A stretch of DNA of 64,000 nucleotides. Source: Anaeramoeba flamelloides. Its lineage: Eukaryota > Metamonada > Anaeramoebidae. Shown one piece after another: positions 21,005 through 29,880 of this stretch. The position numbers and the translations under genes are program-made. The notes under the pieces are model-generated. The model saw nothing but the letters and a program-made list of their open reading frames with translations, ran no database searches and was not told the DNA's origin. The first letter of the stretch is position 1. Every line of letters starts with the position of its first letter. The DNA lies in assembly GCA_027625915.1 (NCBI GenBank), contig JANTQA010000042.1, positions 6,212,001 through 6,276,000 on the forward strand, given 5' to 3'.

Positions 21005-22440
21005 ATGAGCACACAAAAAACTTTTGGGAATAATAACAAAATTGAATACTGTATGGGTATAGACGAAGCAGGAAGAGGGTGCGAAAGAGATGATGCAGAA
21101 GTATTGACTAGCGAAGGATTTAAAAAATTTTGTACACTTGAAATCAAAAAGGATCTTGTTTTGAGTATCAACGAAAACATGGAGTTACTTTGGCAACCCA
21201 TCCTAGACATTGTAACACCACCAGGCCAAGTTACCACTTTTATTCAACTGAAAAGCAAAACTCTTAATTCCATAGTTACACCTGATCATTGTTTTGATGT
21301 TTTTCGAGAACAAAACAAAAGACAAACGAATACCAACAAAAATAAGAAAAAACCCAATTTTTATTTGGAGCATGTCTCTGTTAAAAATTTAAAAAACACC
21401 GATCTGATCCCCGTTTGTGGTTCATTTAAAGGACAGGAGACAAAATACCAAATTACAATAGAAAAGTTTCTTAAAAAATTCTGTTTCATCAAGAACAAAA
21501 CGATGAATGTGCACGACTGGGAATCAAGAACAGAACAAAATCTTGTAGCTTCTTTTTTATCATATTTGTATAAATTTTCTCTAATTAAAGAAAACCAAAT
21601 TATAGTCCACTTACCAAACAATGAAACGGACCTTATTTCTTGTCTTGATCATTTTCAGATTGGGTACAAAAGTATTAACAATGAAATAATTATTTTTCAT
21701 GAAATGTGCACCAGCCTGAATAAAAACCAGAAAAAAAAATACAATTTGGGGGATCTATTACAATATCAAATCTTAAAAACAATTAAAATATTCCCAACAG
21801 AATCGTTAAAGCTATTTCTAAATAACGTTTCTGAGACAATTAAGCTCAAAGATCAGAAAAGCAAAGAACGTATCAAAGTAAAAAATTCAAGACTTGTAGA
21901 TCTTTTTCAAGAAATTACTATTAAATCGCTCATGAATTATTCTATTGAATCGAAAAACAACACACAATATCTTTATTTGGATAATAAAAGGTTTTCCAAA
22001 GTTAGTGATAATACTCTTTCAATAATAAAACCAAAAAATGATGAAAATCATAAGGCATATTGCCTTATTCTTGAGAAAATTCATAATTTTTATATACGAA
22101 GAAAAGGGGTTGGCTATTTTACCGGTAATTGCCTATTAGGCCCAATGGTCTATGGTTGCTGCTATTGTCCAGTCACGATGAAAGAACAATTAAAGTCATA
22201 TGAGGTGGATGATTCTAAAGTAATTCCACGCTTTAAAAGAGAATTAATATTTCAGGAGATTGCGAAATCAAATTTTGTCAATTACGAACTTGAAGTCGTA
22301 AGCCCAGAAACAATTTCACACTCTCTATTAAAAAGAGAAAAATATAATCTTAATTTATTGTCCCACGATTGTGCAATTAAATTAATTAAAAATGTTTTGT
22401 CCAAGGTTAATTTAACCCAAGTCTATGTAGATACAGTAGG
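21005..22440 (+). CDS. RNASEH2A: RNase H2 catalytic subunit, exon 1, with in-frame intein
   Basis: RNase H2 cleaves RNA-DNA hybrids and initiates ribonucleotide excision from DNA in the nucleus. ATG at 21005. Host residues are MSTQKTFGNNNKIEYCMGID followed by EAGRG, an interruption of 350 residues, then CLLGPMVYGCCYCPV and on to SHSLLKREKYNLNLLSHDCA and QVYVDTVG. This aligns with human RNASEH2A (VDEAGRGPVLGPMVYA, GRVKYNLNSLSHDTA, QVFVDTVG, from memory). The catalytic Asp-Glu of GIDEAGRG and the Asp of VDTVG are kept. The exon ends at 22440 in phase 2 before GTATGA. Joined to 24820-25396 it gives 670 residues before splicing and 320 after intein removal, close to the 299 of the human protein. 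Strand and frame are unbroken through the intein. Confidence 0.93.
21080..22129 (+). mobile_element. Intein (350 aa) inside the RNase H2A active-site motif
   Basis: Lies between GIDEAGRG and CLLGPMVYG. Splicing blocks are visible in order. Block A starts with the nucleophile Cys1: CERDDAEVLTSEGFKKF. Block B is SIVTPDHCFDVF, with the TxxH pair. Block F is AYCLILEKIHNFYIRR, with a Cys where Asp is common and the conserved His. Block G is GVGYFTGN followed by +1 Cys; the penultimate residue is Gly instead of His. The middle (~residues 140-300) has the size of a LAGLIDADG homing endonuclease. The two expected motif sites (ASFLSYLYKFS and SLKLFLNNVSETI) lack the acidic residues, so cleavage activity is probably lost. 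Known inteins use this chemistry to excise themselves from the precursor protein. I infer that splicing is active because the host frame and motifs are intact. Confidence 0.92.
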
Positions 22441-22509
22441 GTATGAATTTATTTTCTTTTTTTGTTTTTTTTCTTGTATTGTTTTTCTATTGTATATGTG
22501 ATTAGTCTA

Positions 22510-22555
22510 CCCACCAAAGTGGGGGTACCCTTTAATATGAAGAGTGGCTTGCCAC
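22510..22555. other. Two GC-rich hairpins just inside the intron
   Basis: CCCAC-CAAA-GTGGG at 22510-22523 and GTGGC-TT-GCCAC at 22544-22555, both perfect stems in otherwise AT-rich DNA, 70-115 bp after the donor site. Confidence 0.6.
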
Positions 22556-22637
22556 CAGAAATAAAATAATGAAATTGCACTCATTTGTACAAAAAATTCA
22601 AATAACAAAAAACAAAAAAATTGTTCTAGTATCTTAA

Positions 22638-23403
22638 GGGAGTAGTGTATACCAAGGAGAAGCCTAAGATCAAAGTATGTTGTTATTGGGTGTAAATCAC
22701 ATTAGTGTGCCATGGTTCAAATGTCTCTCAAAAAACTGATTAGTTGAGTAGTTATATTTGTTGATCCCATTAATTTAAAATGATTCTTGGTATTAGTAAA
22801 AAAACTCAAAATTTAAAGAAAAAAATCTGGATTTTGTCACAAATTTAAAGATTGAATTATTAATATTCAGACTACAAATTCACAAAATATCTTTCAAAAA
22901 TTTGTGGCGAAATGTAGATTAGTTACTAAAAAAGTCGTTTTATTTTAAAAATTTTATAATTCACGAATAAATTTTTTTGACTAATTATTTCTCAAATCAT
23001 GGAAATATATTGATGCTACAAGTACCTTTATCAAAATCAAACAAAAATAATCATTCTTTGTTTTTTTTTTATGTTTAGGTAATTGGGCAAATCCTTTGAA
23101 AAAAAAAGTTACTTTTACAAGTTCTAAATAGGAATTATCAAATACTGGAAAACTATTATTTGGGTTTCTATTTTTAGATTTGGAAAAGGAATAAAAAAAA
23201 AATAAAGTTTTTAGTTTTTACAAAATAATGTAAAAAATGTAAGAATTTATTTGTGATCATTGGTAAAAAATGTAAGAATTTATTGTGAAATATGATTTAT
23301 AATAGATTTTTTAGTGCTATACAAGCCATGGAACACTAATAATATTTAAACCCAATTATAACATACTTTGATTATCAGAGAAATCTATGGTGACGCTAAT
23401 CCC
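22638..23403 (+). mobile_element. TTAA-flanked MITE, copy 1 (766 bp), in the RNASEH2A intron
   Basis: Bounded by TTAA at 22634-22637 and 23404-23407. Left end GGGAGTAGTGTATACCAAGG, right end (reverse complement) GGGATTAGCGTCACCATAG; both continue to a shared CAAAGTATGTT and, further in, CCATGG. The two ends differ between GTAT/GCGT and CAAAG, so they can be told apart. TTAA duplication is typical of piggyBac-type elements, though the terminal GGG differs from the usual CCC. No transposase. Confidence 0.85.
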
Positions 23404-23849
23404 TTAACAACAAAAATTCATTTCATTTTTTTTTCAACCCAACAATCGAGCGAAATATTAAGAAACGTTATTAGAAATATTCTCAAATTCAAAATTTTGT
23501 AGATGCCAAGTGTCAAAAATTTCTGAGATACAAAAAAACCTCAAAAAAGAATTTTAGTTTAGTGAGATGAATTTTTTTTTTCAATTTTTTATAAAAAAGA
23601 AAACATTTAAATTCATTTTATTTCAAACATTACAAAATTTTTTTACCCTTTTTATTACCATTTCCATCATTATTATCATGTGAATAGTTTTTATTTTCAG
23701 GAATATTAAAATAAAGATTTTTTTTCTTTTTTGAGCAAAAACTTTTGGTTAACGAAAAAAATTGATTTATTCAACCAATAAAAATATATTAATATTACTT
23801 TCAGAATGATAGTTATAAATAATTAAAATTTTAAAGTCATTTGCAAATT

Positions 23850-24130
23850 TTACTCGGAAATATTTTGTTTTTATTTAAAGACGAAATTCGATTTTTCAAA
23901 ATAAAATTTTCTTGAAGATATTTGGGAATTAGTTAATTTTATCCATAAAATTCAAAATCAATTTTTTTTTTCTGAGAATAATGAATTAAATTGTCAAAAG
24001 GGTTCTTTTGAATAAGACCAAACAATTTGTTAAAAAGAATTGAAAATTTCTAAATTATTTTGCAATTCTTTTTCAACTTTTTTCAAACTTTAAAGAATAA
24101 AAAAAAATTACTTAATTAGATCTAAAACTA
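23850..24130 (+). repeat. Dispersed repeat family R, copy 1
   Basis: Matches 34850-35140, best at GAATAAGACCAA followed by CAATTTGTTAAAAA (24012-24040). Non-coding, lies in the RNASEH2A intron. Confidence 0.5.
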
Positions 24131-24529
24131 ATGGAAAAACTTTTGTTAAACTTTGATCAAATTATCATTAAATCACCTATACTTCAATTATTTTTTTGTG
24201 TTGAGATTTGAATTATTAAGAATTAAAAACAATTAGCAAAATAAAACATTTTCTTTCAAAATCAAGACTTTCAAACATAAAACAAAAAATTTGTTTTCCT
24301 ATTTTCAAGAATTAACTTAATTGTTAAATAAAATAATATGTTTCTTTTTTTTGTTTTATATTGGAAACATGTAAATTTTGAATTTCAAAAAAGAGACTCA
24401 AATCAATAAATTGTTTAAATGAGCTTAACTCATCTCTTTCATCAGCCAAAATATAAATTACAAAAAAAATATTTACAAGAACTCGACAAGGTTTCTTTTT
24501 ATTTTTTTTAAAAAAATACTACTCCCTTT

Positions 24530-24665
24530 AATATTTTTTTTTGGAGAGAAGAAAAGTATCATTAGGTTTTTTTTTAATTTTGAAAAATAAAAAGAAAAAA
24601 ACAAGAAATTTTCTTTTAAATTCTCAAATTAAAAAAAAATAATACTGCAAAAAAGAGGATTTAAA
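24530..24665 (-). mobile_element. Short LINE 3' end with one palindrome
   Basis: T-run, GGAGAGAAGAAAAGTATC, TTAGG, then one palindrome: AATTTTGAAAAATAAAAAG pairing with TTTTAAATTCTCAAATT. Looks like another heavily truncated copy of the LINE family, inserted near the intron's 3' end. Confidence 0.4.
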
Positions 24666-24819
24666 AATTCCACCATTAAATTATCTTCACACACAAACAA
24701 AAAAAAAATAAAAATAAAAAATAAAAGATAAATCTTCTATTTTCACCAATTTTTCGAATTAATTCAAAAATACACAATTTCTCTTTTTAAATTTCTATTC
24801 ACAAAATGTGTTTCAATAG

Positions 24820-25396
24820 TGATCCCGATAAATATGAAAAAAAATTAAAGAAACTATTTCCGAAAATTAAAGAAATTTATGTGGAAAAAAAAGCAGATTC
24901 TCTTTTTCCGATAGTAAGTTCTGCAAGTATTTGTGCAAAGGTGATTCGTGATCATTTACTTCAAGAATGGAAATTTAAAGAGCAAAATTTAATTTTTTCA
25001 AAAAATTATGGTTCTGGATATTGTTTAGATCCAAGGCTCTACCAATGGATGGATGATAATTTTAATCCAATTTTTGGATTCCCATCAATAACTAGGTTTA
25101 GTTGGTCAAATTGTGGATATTATTTACAAAAACACGCAGTAAAAATTAGATGGAAACCTGACTATATGCCAAAATTGAAACCTTTACAACAAAAAAAACA
25201 AGAAAACGCAAATGAGAAAGATAATAATATAATAAATAAGAACAATAATAAGAATACATATAATAAAAGAAATAATCCTCGTAAAAGAAATTTTAAGGAA
25301 ATTAAAAAAAAATTTACAAAATCTAGAAGAAATCAAAAAATATCACCATTTTTTACAAAAAGAAATTTAAAAAGGGTAACAAATAAAGATTTCTAA
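24820..25396 (+). CDS. RNASEH2A: RNase H2 catalytic subunit, exon 2
   Basis: Continues the protein from VDTVG with DPDKYEKKLKKLFP, IKEIYVEKKADSLFP, IVSSASICAKVIRDH, then NYGSGYCLDPRLYQW and FGFPSITRFSW. KADSLFP carries the last catalytic Asp (human KADALYP), SASICAKV is the invariant family block, and the end of the catalytic domain is complete. A Lys/Asn-rich tail of about 70 residues follows and contains NQKISPFF, close to a PCNA-binding PIP box except that Asn stands in place of Gln. Human RNASEH2A ends with a similar RKITSYF. Stop TAA at 25394. The gene is convergent with the minus-strand gene at 25897-27024, with 500 bp between the stops. Confidence 0.93.
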
Positions 25397-25896
25397 TTGA
25401 AAAAAGAAATCAGAAAAAAGAAATAAGAAATTCTAATATTTAACAAATTTAAAAATAGATAAAAATATTATTTTTTTATTATAATAAAAAAAAACAAAAC
25501 AAAACAGTATTTATATTTAATTTTTTAAATCTTGACAAATTCAAAAAAAATGGATTAAAAATTTTTTTAAAATTCAACTTCTGCTTTTTAAATTTGTTCA
25601 CACTTCTTTTAAAACCTGTTTGTAAAAGGATTTCCAAAACCAAGTAATTACAAAGACTTGACATTTAAATAAAAAATATTATTTCTTAACATTTATTCAA
25701 AGCCGAGCTAAAATTTTTAAAAAATAGAAATTGAACTAAAAAGTGTTTTTTTTTTTTTTTTTTTTTTTATTTTTTGAATTTGTCAGTATTCTCACCTCCC
25801 TTTTACCATTTTTTAATTATTTGTTTTTTTTTTTTTTTAATTATTAGATTTGGAAATTTCAAATAATGTTCATTTTACAAAATCTTTTTCAAATTA
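25397..25896. other. Convergent intergenic spacer
   Basis: Between two stop codons facing each other. Holds long T-runs (25747-25769, 25825-25839) and a short open frame on the minus strand that I regard as noise. Likely contains both 3' untranslated regions. Confidence 0.5.
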
Positions 25897-27024
25897 TTAA
25901 AATTCATTATCTGATTCTGACGGCTCTTCAAATTGGTTTCTCATTTTGAATGAATTATTCCAAGAAAGGGTATTTATTTCTTCATCTTCATCAAAGCCCA
26001 TAACGTCCCATGTTTTATCATGATCAAAAAAATTGTTTGTTTGGATATTCTTTGAATAATCTTGATGTTTAATAACTAAGAAAGGTTCGTTTGCAGTAAA
26101 ATCAAACAATTGATGAAAATGTTGAGTTGGTTTGAATTTTTTTTGCTTTTTTTTTTGTTTTTGTTTTTGTTTTTCAATTTTTTTATCTTTTTTCTTTTTG
26201 GAATTTGTTGATTTTGTTGATTTTGGAATATTTTCTATTTGCTTCAATGATGATGTGTTAATCATTGAATCACTTTGATATTTTTCTAATTTATGTTTTT
26301 TTGGAGTCTTATGCAAAGACCCAGTTGACGAAGAATAAGTTTGTGAATTATATTTTATCAATTTATAATTTTGAGATTGTAAAGTAATTTTTTTATTATT
26401 TTTAGAGATTGGTTTTTTTTTTTGTTTAATTTTTTCTGGTTCAATTAGTGGTTGGGGTTGTTCAAATAATCTTTTTGTTAAATCATCATTTACGAAATCA
26501 TCTTCATCCTTCTTCTTTTTCTTCTTCTTCCTTTTCTTTTTTTTTTCAAATTCATCTTCATTTTTTTGGTTTTGGTTTGGGTCGAGTATTTTAGTAAAAG
26601 GATTAATATCATTCAAGTTAGGTTCATGGTTATTTTTCTCTGTAAAACTCTCAAATTGATTTTGTGCTTTTTGAAGTGATAATGAGAGTACTGTCTTATT
26701 AAATGTTGATAGGAAGGTTTTAATTGTTAATAATTCATATTTATTTTCAGTGTCACATATTTCAATTAAGGACTGCATTATTAACTGATCCATTTGTTTA
26801 ATTTCATTTTTTTCTTCCGAAACTTTTTGTGTTAATAGCAATAATTTGTTATGATCTGGTTTTTTATTTTTATTTATTTTAGCCAGTTTTTTTTTGGTAC
26901 TTAAAAAAGATGAAAATAATTGCGTTCTTTTTCCGAATATGCTTGTTAATTTATTCATTTGTTCAATTCTCATTTTTAATGTATTCAAACATTTGTCTGC
27001 ATTTATCTTTAATTGATTATTCAT
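25897..27024 (-). CDS. Coiled-coil protein with basic linker (375 aa)
   Basis: True ATG at 27024, stop at 25897. Residues 1-130 are helical with coiled-coil heptads (MNNQLKINADKCLNTLKMRI, QLFSSFLSTKKKLAKINKNK, ALQKAQ-type helix near 120). This has the size and feel of the last two helices of a BAR-like domain, but no diagnostic motif proves it. An NPF tripeptide (DINPFTKILDP, ~145) could bind EH-domain endocytic proteins. The middle is very basic (poly-Lys near 165 and 280) and Ser/Thr-rich. The C-terminus HQLFDFTANEPFLVIKHQDY resembles the start of an SH3 domain but lacks the rest. The acidic end is EEPSESDNEF. Function unknown; an endocytic or membrane scaffold is a guess. Single exon. Confidence 0.75.
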   Translation of the reverse strand: MNNQLKINADKCLNTLKMRIEQMNKLTSIFGKRTQLFSSFLSTKKKLAKINKNKKPDHNKLLLLTQKVSEEKNEIKQMDQLIMQSLIEICDTENKYELLTIKTFLSTFNKTVLSLSLQKAQNQFESFTEKNNHEPNLNDINPFTKILDPNQNQKNEDEFEKKKKRKKKKKKKDEDDFVNDDLTKRLFEQPQPLIEPEKIKQKKKPISKNNKKITLQSQNYKLIKYNSQTYSSSTGSLHKTPKKHKLEKYQSDSMINTSSLKQIENIPKSTKSTNSKKKKDKKIEKQKQKQKKKQKKFKPTQHFHQLFDFTANEPFLVIKHQDYSKNIQTNNFFDHDKTWDVMGFDEDEEINTLSWNNSFKMRNQFEEPSESDNEF

Positions 27025-27479
27025 AGAATTTGGCGGATATATATATATATATATATTATTAAAAAAAAAAATTAATAATTAATTTAAATTTTAATAAGAA
27101 ATTAGAAAGGTATTTTTATTTGATCAGTGGTAACTTTTTTCTGAACTATTTTTTTTTTTTTTTGAATTAAATACACAAAATCAATAAATGTACACATTTG
27201 ATGTCTTTTATTTCAAAAAAATATTTTTAAATAGGTACCATTCAAAATTTTTAACACCTTTAAAATTTAATATTTTAAAAAAAAATCTTGATTAAACAAA
27301 TTCTCAAAGAAATACTAAATTAGAACCTATAAGATAATTGGAATATTAACAACGGTTGAATAATAATACATATCACAAAACAAATATAAAGACTTGTTCA
27401 ATCAAAATAAATCAAGAATAATGTTTCAAAATTTTTAGGAGTGAAAACAAAAAAATTGATTTGTAATATTTTTGAGCTA

Positions 27480-27790
27480 ATATAAACAATTATCATACAA
27501 TCAAAGGATAGATACCATCAACTAATTTTATCTGAGTTCTTCAGTTTAGAACTAAACTCAACTTTAATTTAATGGCAATCATTCTAAAAAAATTTTGATC
27601 TACTGAAATAAGATTATGATATTGATAAAAAGGAATGAAAGTAAAAAAATCTAAAAGATGAAAAAATGATTTTCATATTTAACAAAAATCAAAATTGTTT
27701 GCAATTTGAATTAAGTTGTATTACTGTGATTGTTTATACCATTTTAACTGTGTGGAAAATTTTGAATTTTAGTTTGTTGTTCAGGAGGGA
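27480..27790 (+). repeat. Dispersed repeat family H, copy 2
   Basis: Collinear with 41035-41325: GATAGATACCATCAACTAA versus GTTAGATACCACTGATGAA, then GATGAAAAAATGATTTTCA in both. Upstream of the coiled-coil gene, so it may touch its promoter region (27025-27480 shows no other motif than a (TA)n at 27037-27057). Confidence 0.6.
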
Positions 27791-28315
27791 AAGTTAAATC
27801 TGATTTTTAATTGAAAACCTTAATAGAACCTGAAAATGAAAAATAAGATCTATTATAAAAAAAAAAAAAATAAATAATTAAAAACAAAATGATGGGTTCA
27901 ACACAAAAATAGTTTTTTTAAGGCTATCTTTTAGTCATGTGTTTTCTTTAGTTGGGTGATTAATTAATTGTTGAAAAAATTGACTATTTTTGAGATCTCC
28001 AAAACCAATAATGTGATTTTGGTAATAAAGTGGATTTTATAATTTTTTGTTAGTTTGAATGAATATAATATAATGAATTATTCTTTGAAGTTAATTTATT
28101 TCAATTTTTAATTGATTTTAATTTTTATTTTGCAGGAAAGTTTTCAAATTAAAAATCGTATTGGCCTTTTTTTCACAAACGATAATTTATATTTTTGGGA
28201 TTACTTTTGTGTTTTGACTTGGAATAAATATGTTATAGAATTTTGGCTTAATTGAGGATCTTTTTAGTTCGCTTTTTTTTTTTCTTTTTTTTTTTCATCT
28301 TCAAACAACATATAT

Positions 28316-28898
28316 AAGGTATTTCCAAAAAAGTGGGGCATTTTTTTTTACATTTCATAAAAAATAATCTTTTTCAGTGAAGGTATTCATTAATAAACTA
28401 TACCAAATTAAGTTTAATATTTATACTTACTGAATCAACCACTTATGTATTTAATTCAAAGTAAGTCAGTTGAAATATTCCCAAAAATGAAAAAAAAAAA
28501 TAACACTTTTTTTGGTTAAAGCAATGTACGACCAATTTCAATAAAAAACCGGAAATATGGAATGCGAACAAATGATTTTTTAACCACGAAAACGCAGTTA
28601 TATGTTTTTAATTATATTCTAAATTTTGTTGGGATTATACATGTTATGAAAATTTTTTTTCGATCAAAAGAAAATAATAAACACCAATTTTCACCATAAA
28701 AAAATATCCGATAAAATCGAGATCATAAATTTTAAAAAAATTTATTTCTGCAATACAATACTTAGAAACAAATTGAAATATTATCAAAAAATCTATAAAT
28801 GGTGGTTAATGATTTTATATATTTAAATCCTATTTTGAAGAATGGATTACATAAATATATTTTAAAATAAATTTGCCCCACATTCTTGGAAATAGCTT
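28316..28898. mobile_element. TIR element family Q (~585 bp)
   Basis: Left end AAGGTATTTCCAAAAAAGTG and right end (reverse complement) AAGCTATTTCCAAGAATGTG, both followed by GGGCA. Inserted into TA-rich sequence; the right side runs straight into a (TA)n microsatellite (28899-28921). Only one copy in the window. No transposase. Confidence 0.7.
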
Positions 28899-28929
28899 AT
28901 ATATATATATATATATATATAGAAAAAAA

Positions 28930-29430
28930 CAATTATCCCTAAAGTCCAAAATAGAATAATAAATAGAAAGTCCATATCTTAAAATAAATTTGATGATTCC
29001 AATCAGCAAAAATTTAAGGAAACAATGGATCTCGAATACCTTTAGATGACTATATCCGAAAACTTTTTTTATTACAAGATTTTTATTACTGCCTTTTTTA
29101 CTTTTTTCTTTTCTTTTTTTTTTTTTTTCTTATTTTTGGGTGTTTATTTTTTATCACACAAAAAAATCAAAAAATAAATCTACTTTGAAATTTCAATAAA
29201 ATGTCAGTAATTTTTTAATATTATATTTTATTTTTCAACATTTTGTATTTAATTCCAAAAAATTTCAATAAAAATTTCCATGAATTTTTCTTTGTAGCTT
29301 TCATTGACTATTTCAATATCCATTCTTTAAATTTCATTAAAAAATTTCAATAAATTTTTAATATTTTTTCAAAAAATTTTCCTTCAAAAGTCGCCTCAAA
29401 TTAGTATCCTTTTTGTTATCAATTGATTTG
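28930..29430 (+). repeat. Dispersed repeat family F, left-part copy
   Basis: Matches 5965-6430: CTAAAGTCCAAAAT, AAATTTGATGATTCCAA, AAGGAAACAAT, TATTGACTATTTCAAT-like islands in the same order. Confidence 0.65.
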
Positions 29431-29647
29431 AAATTTAAACAGGATGTAATTTCACCTCACTAAGCTTTTTAATTATGAAAAATTATTTTCATTTAGGGTT
29501 CTTAGTTTACCCAATTATAAATAAAGTATATAGTAAAAAGTGAACCAACAAATAAATAGACAAACGACAAATTATTATAGAAATTTCTTTTTAAATCCAT
29601 TTTTTAAAAAAAAAATTGGAAAATGAATTAAAATTTTTTCCCTATTA

Positions 29648-29880
29648 CTGATAAATTCAAAAAAAGTTTTAAACTTTTTTGGTTCAATTTCCATTTTTTT
29701 CTATCTCACAAATAAACTTTCAAAATGTTTTTTTTTTTCACTTTAAAAAACTTTTCTACTAATTTAAAAGTTTTCTTTGTATTTGGACCAACAAAATTCT
29801 TTCTTGAAAAGTTCATAAAACATTTTCAAAAATATCAAAGTGAAGAAAAAAGTTGAAAAGGATTTTGGTGAATTTATCAG
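29648..29880. mobile_element. TA-flanked MITE, family I, copy 3 (233 bp)
   Basis: CTGATAAATTC start, GAATTTATCAG end, TA on both sides. Interior starts with GGTTCAATTTCCATTTTTT as in the other copies but is otherwise more diverged and itself palindromic. Confidence 0.7.

Larger units (their letters stand above)
22441..24819 (+). other. RNASEH2A: RNASEH2A intron (2379 bp)
   Basis: Donor GTATGA at 22441, acceptor TTTCAATAG ending at 24819. The junction codon GG|T restores Gly and gives VDTVG-DPDKYEKKL, matching the family. The intron holds two small GC-rich hairpins, a TTAA-flanked MITE, a family R repeat and a LINE-like hairpin fragment. No exon is needed inside it, since the flanking protein aligns without a gap. 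Confidence 0.9.

Noticed and set aside
20992-21237. Minus-strand open frame opposite the RNase H2A start
   Set aside because: Shadow of the coding strand; the plus strand carries clear RNase H2 and intein motifs.
21080-22129. The RNase H2A interruption as an ordinary intron or as an assembly join
   Set aside because: It is a multiple of three, has no stop, lacks GT-AG at its edges and shows ordered protein-splicing blocks at both ends.
24806-24819. In-frame ATG (MCFNS) before the RNase H2A second exon as a separate gene start
   Set aside because: The five residues match nothing, while splicing at TTTCAATAG joins VDTVG to DPDKYEKK exactly as the family requires.
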